Source: an archaeon
GTDB taxonomy: Archaea > Thermoproteota > Nitrososphaeria > Nitrososphaerales > UBA183
Length of the DNA stretch: 51,465 nucleotides
Reading direction: 5' to 3'
Assembly: GCA_021828185.1 (NCBI GenBank)
Contig: JAKASI010000007.1
Span: 1 to 51,465 of the forward strand
Notes under the pieces: generated by a model
What the model saw: the letters and a program-made list of their open reading frames with translations, nothing else
What the model was told of the DNA's origin: nothing
Databases searched by the model: none
Shown: piece after piece, positions 9,488-18,399 of the stretch
Layout of the letters: every line of letters starts with the position of its first letter
Numbering within the stretch: position 1 is the first letter of the stretch
Made by a program: the position numbers and the translations under genes

Positions 9488-9952
9488 ATGAAGTGGGTTA
9501 CAAGAGAGAAGGCAAAGGTGGACAGGATTGCATGCCCGTGGGTCATCAAGCGCTTCGTGGACCCTAAGGCAGAGTTTCTGTTCGTCCCGAGAGAGAAGGT
9601 CCTAGAGGTGGCGAAAAAGGAGAACGCCACGCCATTCGACACCCAGGGCGCCGAACTTATGCACTACAAGGAGAACGGGGAAGAAAGGGTCAGTTTCGAC
9701 GCTGTCATCAAGAAGTATGGGCTCAAGGACCCGGCGCTCCTCGAGCTGGCGAAGATAGTCAGGGGAGCCGACGCCAACATACCGAACGCGCCGAGTGAGT
9801 CTCCGGGGCTGGAAGCGGCGGCGCTTGGCTTCAGGAAGACCGCGAAGGACGACTTCGAGAACATGAAGCTGCAGTTCCCCTTCTACGACGCCATGTACAG
9901 CTACTGCCAGCAGAGGCTGCAGGAAGGGCTCAAGCTAGAACACGCGGCCTAG
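9488..9952 (+). CDS. ChrB C-terminal domain-like protein
   Basis: The 154-residue protein opens with KWVTREKAKVDRIACPWVIKRFVDPKAEF, a close match to the C-terminal domain of chromate-resistance ChrB proteins, found alone or fused in many bacteria and archaea. It has the conserved Cys17 in DRIACPW and a later FDAVIKKYGL segment. The name comes from its association with chromate resistance; the biochemical role of the stand-alone domain is unclear. It is the first gene of a pair with the beta-propeller at 9980 and sits under the PadR-type operator. No signal peptide, so cytoplasmic. Confidence 0.85.
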   Translation: MKWVTREKAKVDRIACPWVIKRFVDPKAEFLFVPREKVLEVAKKENATPFDTQGAELMHYKENGEERVSFDAVIKKYGLKDPALLELAKIVRGADANIPNAPSESPGLEAAALGFRKTAKDDFENMKLQFPFYDAMYSYCQQRLQEGLKLEHAA

Positions 9953-9979
9953 GTTCTCTGGGGAGGACGCGTCAGGCTC

Positions 9980-10876
9980 ATGCTCCGACAGGTTGGCAGG
10001 ATCAGCCTCCCTCCACACGGCGAAGGAGGTTACGACCACGCCGATGTCCACCTGCAGAGCAGCAAGGTGTACATCGCCCACACAGCAAACAACTGTGTAG
10101 AAGTCGTCGATGGGGGGAGAATGGCTCATGTGGCGTCTATACCCGGGTGCCCTGAGGCAAGCGGGGTCCTCTGCGCCCAGTCAGACGGGCTTGTTTTCGC
10201 CGCCTCGAGGGGCGAGGGGAAGGTGCTCGTCATCGACGTCCGCACAGACCGAACGAAATTGGAAATCTCGACTGGGCCGAGGCCGAACGGGCTCGCATGG
10301 GACTCGATCAGGAAGCACCTGCTGGTGGCAGACGTCAAGGACAACAAGGCCAGGCTGTTCGATCAGGTGTCAGGGGAGGAACTGTCGTCATTGGCTCTCA
10401 GAGGCCGGCCAAGGTGGTGCATTCACGACAGAAAACTGGATGTGTTCCTCGTGAATGTTCGTGACCCTCCAGGCGTCGCCCTCATCTCTCCAGAGACAAT
10501 GAGCGAAAAGGGATTCGTTCCAGTCTCGGTGCCTGGACCTCATGGTCTGGAAGTGGTCGAGGGGGCAGGACGTGCGTTCGTTGCGTGTGACGGCAAGGCT
10601 CTGGTTGTACTGGATATTCTCAACGGGAGGGAAGCCGCGAACATCCCCCTTTCTGGAGAGCCGGATGTGCTCTGGCATAACTCAGTCAAGGGTCGCCTCT
10701 ACTGTGCGATTGGAGAACCAGGCGTAATCGACGTCATCGACACCGGAAGGCTGTCTGTCAGTGAGAAGGTCTCCACTGAGGAGGGTGCCCACACGTTGAC
10801 CTTCGATGGGAAGGCCCAGCGCCTTTACTCGTTGCTCCCAACCGCAAACTGCGTGGCGGTCTATTCCGAAGAGTAG
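9980..10876 (+). CDS. YncE-like beta-propeller protein
   Basis: The 298-residue sequence is made of repeated beta-propeller blades with recurring patterns such as KVYIAHTANNCVEVVD, LVFAASRGEGKVLVID, HLLVADVKDNKARLFD and RLYCAIGEPGVIDVID, about six or seven blades. Such YncE-type propellers bind ligands or partners; no catalytic residue is evident. No signal peptide is seen. A good Shine-Dalgarno-like GGGGAGGA at 9959-9966 precedes the ATG, and the 27-bp gap to the ChrB-like gene suggests one transcript. A role in the same PadR-controlled response is inference. Confidence 0.8.
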   Translation: MLRQVGRISLPPHGEGGYDHADVHLQSSKVYIAHTANNCVEVVDGGRMAHVASIPGCPEASGVLCAQSDGLVFAASRGEGKVLVIDVRTDRTKLEISTGPRPNGLAWDSIRKHLLVADVKDNKARLFDQVSGEELSSLALRGRPRWCIHDRKLDVFLVNVRDPPGVALISPETMSEKGFVPVSVPGPHGLEVVEGAGRAFVACDGKALVVLDILNGREAANIPLSGEPDVLWHNSVKGRLYCAIGEPGVIDVIDTGRLSVSEKVSTEEGAHTLTFDGKAQRLYSLLPTANCVAVYSEE

Positions 10877-10918
10877 ACGACTCTAGGTGCGGTCGCCGAG
10901 GGACGCCGCAAGAGCGGC

Positions 10919-11752
10919 CTAGCCATCCGCGACGGAGTAGATGCGGGCAAGGGAGGCTCGTAGCTCCGAATCCGCGAACCGGCGCACTACTCTCTTGAAC
11001 TCCCCTTCCAGGCTCTTGGCATCTTTCCTAGCGACCAGCCCTCTCAGCGATGAAAGCTCCGCGATGAGTGCAGTGAGGGCCGCGGCTGCAGACTGGTTCT
11101 CTGTGTCAATCTGCGAATAGAGCGCAGGGTCTTGGGAAAGCACGGCCCTGGCGAGGTCGAACTGAACCGATGCGAATGGGGGGGCGGTTCTCTTGAACTC
11201 GGCCAGCCCGCTCCCCTTCTCGACTGCGGAAACCAGAGCGAGGTTTGTCAAGTGAACCAAGGACAAAGTGTAGGCCATCAGGCGGTCATGCTCGTGAGGG
11301 GTGACTAGGATCAGCCTGGCCCCGGGAAAGACCCGCCCGGCGGCGACCAGGTCCTTCTTGGTCCCCACGACGAGAATCTTCGGGGCCTTCGACTTCGATG
11401 ATGGACCGAGCATCGGATGGACCGAGAGCAGAGAGACCTTGTTCTCGGCGGCCAACTCCTCAAGCGCATGAAGTCTACTTCCCTTAACCGAGGTGATCTC
11501 TACTAGCGTGCATCCGCGCTTCAGGGCTCGGGCAATCCCGCGTGCGACATTCAGGGTCTCCGGGATTGAGACAGCGAGCAGGACGAGGTCGGCTCCCTCG
11601 ACGGCCTCGGTGTTCGTGCGGACGAAGCGGATCCCTGTTTGAGACCTTCCTGGCCGCAGGTCCGAACCCACTACGCTGTGGCCTAGACGCATGAAGTAAC
11701 CCGCGAAGTACGAGCCCATCGCCCCTGAGGAACCCAGCACTGCGACCTTCAA
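10919..11752 (-). CDS. tyrA: prephenate dehydrogenase
   Basis: From the TTG at 11752 the protein begins LKVAVLGSSGAMGSYFAGYF, a Rossmann dinucleotide-binding motif, followed by HSVVGSD, a VLLAVSIPET strand and EITSVKG, all typical of archaeal TyrA. SVHPMLGPSSK holds the conserved active-site His. It oxidatively decarboxylates prephenate to 4-hydroxyphenylpyruvate for tyrosine. The TTG overlaps the TGA of the preceding aminotransferase gene as TTGA (4 nt); the longer open frame upstream is only a shadow of that gene. About 277 aa, normal length, and last gene of the aromatic operon. Confidence 0.93.
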   Translation of the reverse strand: MKVAVLGSSGAMGSYFAGYFMRLGHSVVGSDLRPGRSQTGIRFVRTNTEAVEGADLVLLAVSIPETLNVARGIARALKRGCTLVEITSVKGSRLHALEELAAENKVSLLSVHPMLGPSSKSKAPKILVVGTKKDLVAAGRVFPGARLILVTPHEHDRLMAYTLSLVHLTNLALVSAVEKGSGLAEFKRTAPPFASVQFDLARAVLSQDPALYSQIDTENQSAAAALTALIAELSSLRGLVARKDAKSLEGEFKRVVRRFADSELRASLARIYSVADG

Positions 11753-13149
11753 GCGAGGAGGTCGCCCATCCGTCTCACCCCTTCCAAGATTGTCTCCTTT
11801 GGCTGGCCCAGGGATATGCGGAAGAAGTCCGGATAGTCGCCGAAGGCCAGGCCGGGGGTAACGCTGACCCCTCTCTCTAGGAGACTTTCCACGAATCGGT
11901 CTCCGCTCCAACCCTGCTTTCTCAGCCGGGGAAAGAAGTACATGGCGCCGTCTGGTCTGAAGTACTCAAGGGAGTCGATTTTGTCGAGCTCTTCGGAGAC
12001 CGCGTCGATCCTTCTTTTCATCTCCTCTACGTTGCTCTTCACCTCCGTGTCGGCGTCCAGGGCCTTTATGGCTCCGAACTGGATGAACTCCGGGACCGAG
12101 GTGACCTCCATGGAGGTCATCTTGGCTACCTTGGTTATGACGTCCCTGCTGGAGACCGCGTAGCCGATCCTGAATCCTGTCATCGCCCAGGTCTTCGAGA
12201 AGGACGACGTTAAGATGAACTTCTTCGGCGTGGTCCGAAGTATGCTGGGGCAGGGCTTCGATGAATATTCGTTGTATATCTCGTCACTTATCACCGTGAG
12301 GCCGCGGTCGTCTGCCAACTCGACCACACTCCTGAAGGTCTCGGGAGAGATTACTTTCCCTGTGGGGTTGTTGGGATAGCTCAGGACTATGGCCTTGGTG
12401 TTCGGGCGGATCGCCTCGGCGAGGGCTTCGGTGGAGAGCGACCACCCTTCCTCGAGCTTTGTGCGTATCATTATCGGCTTGGCACCGATGTGGTGGAGGA
12501 CCTCCTTGTATGCCGGCCAGCTGGGCTCCAATACCAGGGCGCTGTCCCCTTCAGAGATTGTAGCCGAAAGAGCGGCGTAGACTGCGAATCTCCCGCTCGG
12601 CGTCACGGCCAGCTCGTCGTTCGACACTTCGAGGCCGCTCTTCCTCCGGAGATAGTTCCGTAGGGCCAACAGGAGCGCCGGGATTCCGCTGGGTTCGGTA
12701 TAGTGCGTCTTGAACCCGACCAGGGCTTCGATGCACGCCTCCAAGACCGCCTTCGGCGGCCTGAAGTCTGGCTCGCCTACATCGAGACGAATCAGCTTCG
12801 CCCCGCCCTTTTGGAGCGCCAGGGCCTTGGCGAAGACGGACATAGGGGTGGGACCGGAAGCAGGGGGTGAAATCCCCTGAGCCTTCTTGGACTCGGCCAG
12901 AAGAACCGCGAGAATCTTGAGGCCGGCGCCCCTGTCCACCCCTGCCCGGTCGCACTCTTCGGTCACCTCCCTGAGCCGCGAGTCCTCGACGGCGTCGTCC
13001 TCGGCGGGGAGGGATTCTCTGGCCTTCAGCCTGCCGACCTGCCGGGCCAAGTCGTTCCTTCGGCCCATGAGGCGAATGATCTCCTTGGTGGTCTCGGCGA
13101 TGTCGGCCCGAAGCTCCGCGATGTCGGGCTCCGCTTTCGCCTTGCTCAT
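11749..13149 (-). CDS. chorismate mutase / PLP aminotransferase fusion
   Basis: Residues 1-90 look like an AroQ-class chorismate mutase: helix with Arg14 (IAELRADIAE), Arg31 and Lys42 in a second stretch (GRRNDLARQVGRLK), then EDSRLREV. Residues about 100-466 are a class I aminotransferase with SYPNNPTG (257-264), SDEIY, the PLP lysine in SFSKTWAMTG (Lys319) and Arg327 in FRIGY. One polypeptide would thus make prephenate and transaminate phenylpyruvate/4-hydroxyphenylpyruvate, or possibly prephenate itself. It sits between aroC and tyrA, overlapping each by 4 nt, which supports an aromatic role. Substrate specificity is inferred from context. Confidence 0.9.
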   Translation of the reverse strand: MSKAKAEPDIAELRADIAETTKEIIRLMGRRNDLARQVGRLKARESLPAEDDAVEDSRLREVTEECDRAGVDRGAGLKILAVLLAESKKAQGISPPASGPTPMSVFAKALALQKGGAKLIRLDVGEPDFRPPKAVLEACIEALVGFKTHYTEPSGIPALLLALRNYLRRKSGLEVSNDELAVTPSGRFAVYAALSATISEGDSALVLEPSWPAYKEVLHHIGAKPIMIRTKLEEGWSLSTEALAEAIRPNTKAIVLSYPNNPTGKVISPETFRSVVELADDRGLTVISDEIYNEYSSKPCPSILRTTPKKFILTSSFSKTWAMTGFRIGYAVSSRDVITKVAKMTSMEVTSVPEFIQFGAIKALDADTEVKSNVEEMKRRIDAVSEELDKIDSLEYFRPDGAMYFFPRLRKQGWSGDRFVESLLERGVSVTPGLAFGDYPDFFRISLGQPKETILEGVRRMGDLLA

Positions 13150-14252
13150 TGTCTCTTGCCCAATATGGGTGGTATGATTCCCGCCCTTACCGCATGGTCG
13201 GCGAGCACTAGGGCCGTGGCGTTTTCGACCACTGGGACTGCCCTGGGGACGACTGTTGGGTCGTGCCTTCCGGGGACGATTAATTCGATCTCCTTCCGGG
13301 TGGCGAGGTCTACGGTGGTTTGTTTCGATGCTATGGAAGATGCCGGTTTGAACGCGACCCTATAGACTATGGGCATGCCGTTGGACAGTCCCCCGAGAAT
13401 CCCGCCAGTGTTGTTGGTCCTCGTCCTGATCTCGTCTCCGTCGTAGTAGTACTCGTCGTTGTTTTCGGTCCCCGTGAGCCTCGTCGAAGCGAACCCCGAC
13501 CCGAACTCCACCCCCTTAACAGCTGGAATCGAGAGCGCTATCCTGGCGAGGTCAGAGTCCAACGACCCGAAGATGGGCTCGCCGAGGCCCAGGGGGACGT
13601 TCAGGGCCACGCATTCCACTATTCCTCCCAGGCTGTTGCCCTTCCCCCGTGTCTCGATGATTTTCCTCTTCATCTGTTCCGCCACCTCTGCGGTGGGGGC
13701 GCGTGCCTCGTTCATGTAGCGGTTCTTCCTAGCTGTGTCGATGTCGAAGCCTTCTGCCCGGACTCCACCGATCTCCAGTGAGTAGGCTATGACCTCCACC
13801 CCGAGGGTTTCGCGTAGGAGTTTCTTCGCCACTGCGCCGCCCATGACGAAGGAAGCTGTTGTCCGCCCTGAGAACCTCCCGCCCCCCCTGTAGTCGTTGA
13901 AACCACCATACTTCATCTTCGCCACCAGGTCGGCATGCCCTGGGCGGGGTGAGTTCACCATCGCCTCATAGGACCTGGAGTCCTTGTCGGTGTTCCTAAT
14001 CAGCATCATGATGGGCGCACCCGTGGTGTGGCCGTTGAAGACCCCCGACATTATCTCGACCCTGTCCTCCTCCATCCTCTGGGTGGTGACGATTGACTGA
14101 CCGGGCTTCCTGAGGTCGAGCTCTGATTGGATATCGTCCTCGTTTAGGCCTAGGCCTGCGGGACAGCCGTCGAGGACAGCCCCCACGACCTTCCCGTGGC
14201 TTTCCCCGAAGATAAGCAGCAGGAACCGTTCGCCGATGACGTTACCGCTCAT
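13146..14252 (-). CDS. aroC: chorismate synthase
   Basis: The 368-residue protein has the chorismate synthase signatures LIFGESHGKVVGAVLDGCPAG at the N-terminus, RPGHADLVA and RGGGRFSGRTTA in the middle, and GRHDPTVVPRAVPV near the C-terminus. It uses reduced FMN to convert EPSP to chorismate, the branch-point compound. Full length for the family. It overlaps the upstream aroA and downstream fusion gene by 4 nt each, so all are probably translated from one mRNA. Confidence 0.97.
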   Translation of the reverse strand: MSGNVIGERFLLLIFGESHGKVVGAVLDGCPAGLGLNEDDIQSELDLRKPGQSIVTTQRMEEDRVEIMSGVFNGHTTGAPIMMLIRNTDKDSRSYEAMVNSPRPGHADLVAKMKYGGFNDYRGGGRFSGRTTASFVMGGAVAKKLLRETLGVEVIAYSLEIGGVRAEGFDIDTARKNRYMNEARAPTAEVAEQMKRKIIETRGKGNSLGGIVECVALNVPLGLGEPIFGSLDSDLARIALSIPAVKGVEFGSGFASTRLTGTENNDEYYYDGDEIRTRTNNTGGILGGLSNGMPIVYRVAFKPASSIASKQTTVDLATRKEIELIVPGRHDPTVVPRAVPVVENATALVLADHAVRAGIIPPILGKRQ

Positions 14253-15553
14253 TCTCTGACCACCCTTACCCCTAGCCCTTGCATGTTTTCAAGGAAATCG
14301 GGATAGGAGACATCGAGGCTCTCCTCGCCGACGACCCTGACATCGTCTGGAGCTAGCATCGAAGCTAGGGCGAATGCCATGAACATGCGGTGGTCGTCGT
14401 GGGCGTCCAGCACGGTGCGAGAGAGTCGAACCGGCCGGGTTATCTTCATCCCATCATGTCTCTCCTCGACCCTGACCCCCATCTTCTGAAGCCCCTCTGT
14501 GGCCACACCAATCCGGTCAGTCTCTTTGAATCTCGCGTGAGCGACCCCCGTTATCTCCAGTGGCTCTTCGCATTTCAGGGCGAGCATAGCAAGGACAGGG
14601 AGGAGGTCCGGCGTGTCGGACAGGTCGAAGCTCCCGCCCTTGAGCCTCTCTCCGTCGGCCTGGACAAGGACGGAGTCGCCCCGCCTATCCACCCTTAAGC
14701 CCATGCGGACCAGGATGTCCACTATGGCCGAGTCTCCCTGCGGGAGCGAGGCGTCAAGGCCTGAAAGCTCTACCTTCCCTCCAATCAGCGCCACCGCCGT
14801 CATAACGAACGAAGCAGAACTGAAATCCGCGGGCACGGAAAAGTCGTGGGGCTTGTAGACCTGCTGTCCTGGAATAGAGAAGTTGGAGACGCCGTCACGC
14901 TCGATTCTAATCCCATGGAGCCCTGACAGCATCAGCGTGGCTTCAATGTAGGGCCGCGAGACGGGGTCGGTTACCTTGAGCGTCGAGTCTCCCTGCGCGA
15001 GTGGCGCCGATATGAGTATGGATGAGACGAATTGGGACGAGACGTCCCCCCGCATCGTTGTGTTTCCACCAGTCATGCCTCCCTCGCCCACGATGATGGG
15101 GGCGCATCCATTCCCGTTCGACGACCATGCCTTCGCCCCTAGCCCAGACAGAGCATCCAGGAGTCCCTGCATCGGCCTCCGCCTGATGCTCGCGTCTCCT
15201 GTAAGCACCGTGCAGCCGCGCTCTGGCAATGTGAAGACCGAGGTCATGAACCTGAGGGTCGTTCCAGAGTTCTCGACGTTGACTACATCCTGAGCAGCGC
15301 GCGGCTCCGAACCGACAACAGTCAAACCGGCGTCCGACCCCTCTAGCTTCGCGCCCATGGCCCTGCAGGCAGAGTAGGTGGCAAGAGTGTCCCTGGAGAC
15401 CAGTGGTCTACTGATTCTGCTCTCCCCGGAAGCGAGGCTTGCCATCAAGACGGCCCTGTGGGTGTAGCTCTTGCTCGGCGGGACCTCGATCTTGCCGCTG
15501 AGCTTTCCACTTGCGGCCAACGACACCTTAGCCAATGACTGCGCCCCTATCAC
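14249..15553 (-). CDS. aroA: 3-phosphoshikimate 1-carboxyvinyltransferase (EPSP synthase)
   Basis: The 434-residue protein contains the phosphoshikimate-binding motif VPPSKSYTHRAVLMASLA near the N-terminus, NSGTTLRF, and the later ARFKETDRI and DAHDDHRMFMAFALA motifs that define EPSP synthase. It transfers enolpyruvate from PEP to shikimate 3-phosphate. The GTG at 15553 gives a 26-nt overlap with the shikimate kinase gene; an in-frame TTG at 15535 would give an 8-nt overlap and is equally possible. Central gene of the overlapping aromatic operon. Confidence 0.97.
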   Translation of the reverse strand: MIGAQSLAKVSLAASGKLSGKIEVPPSKSYTHRAVLMASLASGESRISRPLVSRDTLATYSACRAMGAKLEGSDAGLTVVGSEPRAAQDVVNVENSGTTLRFMTSVFTLPERGCTVLTGDASIRRRPMQGLLDALSGLGAKAWSSNGNGCAPIIVGEGGMTGGNTTMRGDVSSQFVSSILISAPLAQGDSTLKVTDPVSRPYIEATLMLSGLHGIRIERDGVSNFSIPGQQVYKPHDFSVPADFSSASFVMTAVALIGGKVELSGLDASLPQGDSAIVDILVRMGLRVDRRGDSVLVQADGERLKGGSFDLSDTPDLLPVLAMLALKCEEPLEITGVAHARFKETDRIGVATEGLQKMGVRVEERHDGMKITRPVRLSRTVLDAHDDHRMFMAFALASMLAPDDVRVVGEESLDVSYPDFLENMQGLGVRVVRE

Positions 15554-16397
15554 TGGTCTCTGTCTCTATCACCGTGGCCCCTCCATCCTTCCAGTCTTTG
15601 GCAATCTCGTTGGGTTTCCCGCTCTCATCAAACACCGCGGCAAACGCGGGTCCAGTCCCTGAAAGGCCGGCACCCAACGCCCCCGCCTCGAGGGCCCTAA
15701 GCGCGTCGAGAGGGTGATATCCGTAGATCGAAGAATAAAGGAATCCGTTTAGCGTCATTGCCTTCCAGACGCCCCCCCTTCTCCCTACTCTGAAAATCGA
15801 TTCGGCCGTCTTTGAGAACTTCCTGACCTCGTTCAGACTGACCTGACCCCTCCTGCTCTTTCCCTTGGGCACCTTGATGACGACTTTCAACTGACGTCGC
15901 AGGGCTGCGGTGGAGAGGATCCGTCCGCTAGAATTGTTCGCGAAGTTCACACCCCCCAGCAGGCATGAAGCGGCGTCGTCGAGGGCACCTGTCACGCTGA
16001 CTCCTGCTGAGAGGGAGGCAGACACGCTGCAGTCGAGAGCCTCGCTTGGCCTGTAGGCCGTCCTCCCGAAAGCAGAGAAGGTTGCGAGCGCGACCGCAAC
16101 CGAGGAAGACGATGAAGTCTTCAGCCCGACGCCGATGGGTGCAGAGGTGGCCGTCTGAATTGATCCAGAGTACCGACTGGGATCCCTTCCGAGCTTTCTT
16201 ATCGCGTGCCTGACGGTCTGAACAACCAAAGTCGATTCCGTCTTTCTTCCGTTGAGCGAGACGTGCCAGCTGCCCCTCTGCTCCCGTAGCTCCAGCTTCG
16301 CAGACGTCGGGAGCTTCACCGAAACCGTCGCGCCCTTTCCGCATGCGATGGCATTGACTACGCTGATCGCTCCCATCGCCTCTGCTCTTCCAATCAA
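15528..16397 (-). CDS. aroK: shikimate kinase, archaeal GHMP type
   Basis: This is the GHMP-superfamily kinase that archaea use in place of bacterial AroK. The start GRAEAMGAISVVNAIACGKGA matches the conserved archaeal N-terminus, the ATP-binding loop is APIGVGLKTSSSSSVA, and a GAGLSGTGPAFAAVF motif lies near the C-terminus. It phosphorylates shikimate at O3. The TTG at 16397 overlaps the aroE stop as TTGA, 4 nt; an open frame continues upstream to 16469 but only as the shadow of aroE. About 289 aa, normal for the family. Confidence 0.94.
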   Translation of the reverse strand: MIGRAEAMGAISVVNAIACGKGATVSVKLPTSAKLELREQRGSWHVSLNGRKTESTLVVQTVRHAIRKLGRDPSRYSGSIQTATSAPIGVGLKTSSSSSVAVALATFSAFGRTAYRPSEALDCSVSASLSAGVSVTGALDDAASCLLGGVNFANNSSGRILSTAALRRQLKVVIKVPKGKSRRGQVSLNEVRKFSKTAESIFRVGRRGGVWKAMTLNGFLYSSIYGYHPLDALRALEAGALGAGLSGTGPAFAAVFDESGKPNEIAKDWKDGGATVIETETSDRGAVIG

Positions 16398-17230
16398 TCT
16401 CTTCGCACCCCGAGCGAATCGAGTAGCGACTTCTTCATCGTCTCGATGGGGGCGTCGTGGCCAGTCCAAATCTTCAGTGCGTTTGCGGCCTGGGCCAGTA
16501 GCATCTCGTGCCCGTAGATTGTCTCGCAGCCCAACTTCTCGGCCATGGCGATAAGCTCCGTCTTGACTGGGAGGTAGACAGCGTCGAAGACTGTCGGTCT
16601 GCTCTCGAGTATCCGCTTCGTATGCCCGGGCAAGTCAATCCCGTTGGCGCCAGCGGGGGACGCGTTGAAGACAAGGTCGGGCGCTTCCGTTGGTGGGTTT
16701 TCCGCAGGAACCACATCCAATTCTATTCTCGGGAACGCCGCCCTCATCGCTTCGAGGAAATCCGAAGCCTTCCCTGGAGACCTGGAAAGGGCCACGAGTT
16801 CGCCGCAGCCAAGCTCGTGCATCGCTTCGCAGAAGGCTCGAGCCGCGCCACCTGTCCCAATCACGAATGCGCGCTTCGGCCGAGAGTGCCCCCTTGACTC
16901 CAGGGACTCTACAATCCCGTCGACGTCGGTGTTGTAGCCCAGATATGATTCTCCCTCTCTTTTGACGGTGTTTACAGCCCCAACCCTCGAAGAAGCGTCG
17001 TCCAGCAAAGTCAGAAAGCGCACTATCGCCGTCTTGTGGGGCATGGTTACGCTAAAACCGCTTGTTTGGGCCTCGAATATTCCGGCGAAGGCCGAACCCA
17101 GTTCGCCCTTCTCGACGTTGGACGCGCTGTATGTAGCGTCGAGTCCGAGTTGTTTGAAAGCGGCATTCATCATTCTGGGAGTCGGGGACCGCGAAACGTC
17201 TCCGCCTAGGAGCAAGTAGCGTTCAGTCAC
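16394..17230 (-). CDS. aroE: shikimate dehydrogenase
   Basis: The protein has the shikimate-binding SRSPTPRMMNAAF segment, the catalytic lysine in VTMPHKTAI, NTDVDGI, a glycine-rich NADP loop (VIGTGGAARAF) and the C-terminal GHEMLLAQAA motif with the conserved Gln. It reduces 3-dehydroshikimate to shikimate. I chose the GTG at 17230, which overlaps the aroD stop by 8 nt and leaves about 278 aa, normal for AroE; the open frame continues to 17269 without added conserved sequence. Confidence 0.95.
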   Translation of the reverse strand: MTERYLLLGGDVSRSPTPRMMNAAFKQLGLDATYSASNVEKGELGSAFAGIFEAQTSGFSVTMPHKTAIVRFLTLLDDASSRVGAVNTVKREGESYLGYNTDVDGIVESLESRGHSRPKRAFVIGTGGAARAFCEAMHELGCGELVALSRSPGKASDFLEAMRAAFPRIELDVVPAENPPTEAPDLVFNASPAGANGIDLPGHTKRILESRPTVFDAVYLPVKTELIAMAEKLGCETIYGHEMLLAQAANALKIWTGHDAPIETMKKSLLDSLGVRRD

Positions 17231-17930
17231 CCTGCAGTAGCCTCCTAATCGCGACGGCTTGGCCGACAACCAATTGTCCCGGGGCAGTCGGTTCTCCAGG
17301 TAGAGATGCGTAGCATATGGGGCTGCCTCTCTCGATGGCCATCACTCGTGAGAGGGTTCCCTTCTCACCCATGCAGAAGGCGATCGGCGAAGGTCTACGA
17401 CGGTCGTCATACAGGGAGAGGATAGAGAGGTTGTCCTCTGCAGCCCTTGCCGCCGTCACAATCTTCGGAATCCCAAAGGCCGCCGCCCGTCGCAAAACAG
17501 ACAACAGGCGCTGTTTGTCTGGAGTTCCGCTCCAGTCGTGCCACGAGACAATCAAATGCCCCCCTTTCTTCGTCAGCGAAAGGCCATGGTCCCCCTCCAC
17601 GGTCTTCAATTCGACGTCAACGAACGGCGCCTTCAATTCCACCAGGCTGTGGATCAGGTCGAGCCTCTCTGGCTCGCTTCGCCTGAATCTCCCTCCTTCG
17701 GCTCTGGGCCTGACAGTCAGCACTGAGCGCTCGATGAACTCCTCCAGCCCTGTCTTGATTTCGTCGAAAGATTGCGAACGCAGATAATCCAGCCTGAACT
17801 CCACGAGGTCCGTTCCATATTCGAAGGCGGTCCGCGCTTTTTCAGCGAGTTCGGGGCATGTCCGGCCAAAAATCGAGGTGCAGATGCTCGTAAAGCTACG
17901 GGATGACCCTCTAGACTCGCCAGTAGTCAA
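17223..17930 (-). CDS. aroD: 3-dehydroquinate dehydratase, type I
   Basis: The 235-residue protein has the type I dehydratase pattern: LVEFRLDYL near the N-terminus, a catalytic His in IVSWHDW and the Schiff-base Lys in IPKIVTAA. The final third has AFCMGEKGTLSRV and the substrate loop GEPTAPGQL. It dehydrates 3-dehydroquinate to 3-dehydroshikimate. TTG start at 17930; TATA-like sites lie at about 17999-18009 and 17937-17946 on the minus strand, the first fitting better. First gene of the seven-gene overlapping aromatic operon. Confidence 0.94.
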   Translation of the reverse strand: MTTGESRGSSRSFTSICTSIFGRTCPELAEKARTAFEYGTDLVEFRLDYLRSQSFDEIKTGLEEFIERSVLTVRPRAEGGRFRRSEPERLDLIHSLVELKAPFVDVELKTVEGDHGLSLTKKGGHLIVSWHDWSGTPDKQRLLSVLRRAAAFGIPKIVTAARAAEDNLSILSLYDDRRRPSPIAFCMGEKGTLSRVMAIERGSPICYASLPGEPTAPGQLVVGQAVAIRRLLQGD

Positions 17931-18399
17931 CCTGGAGATAAAGTGAACCGCCTCTGGTTGGCAGCTCCAAACTGGCTCGTCACAACTCTTGACGGAGCGT
18001 ATTTAGACTTTCGCGAAGCGCCGAGTCTGATCTAAAGCCAACAGAAGCATTGGTTCTAACGATCTTACCGGCCGCCGTGAATCAGATAAATGACGGAGGG
18101 GGACTAGTGGGGCGAAGGCCTTCGTCCCTGGAACGCCTGTGAATGCGACCATCCAAGTTGTCAGGAGAACCGTACAGACATGTTCGTTCTCGTTTAAATG
18201 AGGGAGCCTGAAGGAGGTCTGCGTTCAGAGTTGATGTCCCGCCGATTCGTGGTGGCCCATGCGGGCCGGTACTATTACGGGACATTCTAGATTCCAGGAA
18301 TCTCACAGAAATGACACAGGCAAACTCTCTGGGCACTTCATGCTCGTTCCCTAGCGTGGGTTCTGCGCTTGGCATTCCGGTTCGGAGATAAGGGTCGCC
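17931..18399 (+). promoter_or_regulatory. divergent promoter region with foldable leader before DAHP synthase
   Basis: No protein gene is apparent in these 469 bp. On the plus strand a TATA-like TTTAAAT lies at 18193-18199, predicting a transcript start near 18222 and a leader of about 180 nt. That leader can form an 8-bp outer stem, ATGTCCCG (18234-18241) with CGGGACAT (18278-18285), enclosing a hairpin GGCCC-ATGC-GGGCC (18254-18267). It is followed by a 7-bp inverted repeat, AGATTCC and GGAATCT (18289-18303). This could be a cis-regulatory RNA controlling aromatic biosynthesis, or the repeats could be protein operators. Confidence 0.5.
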
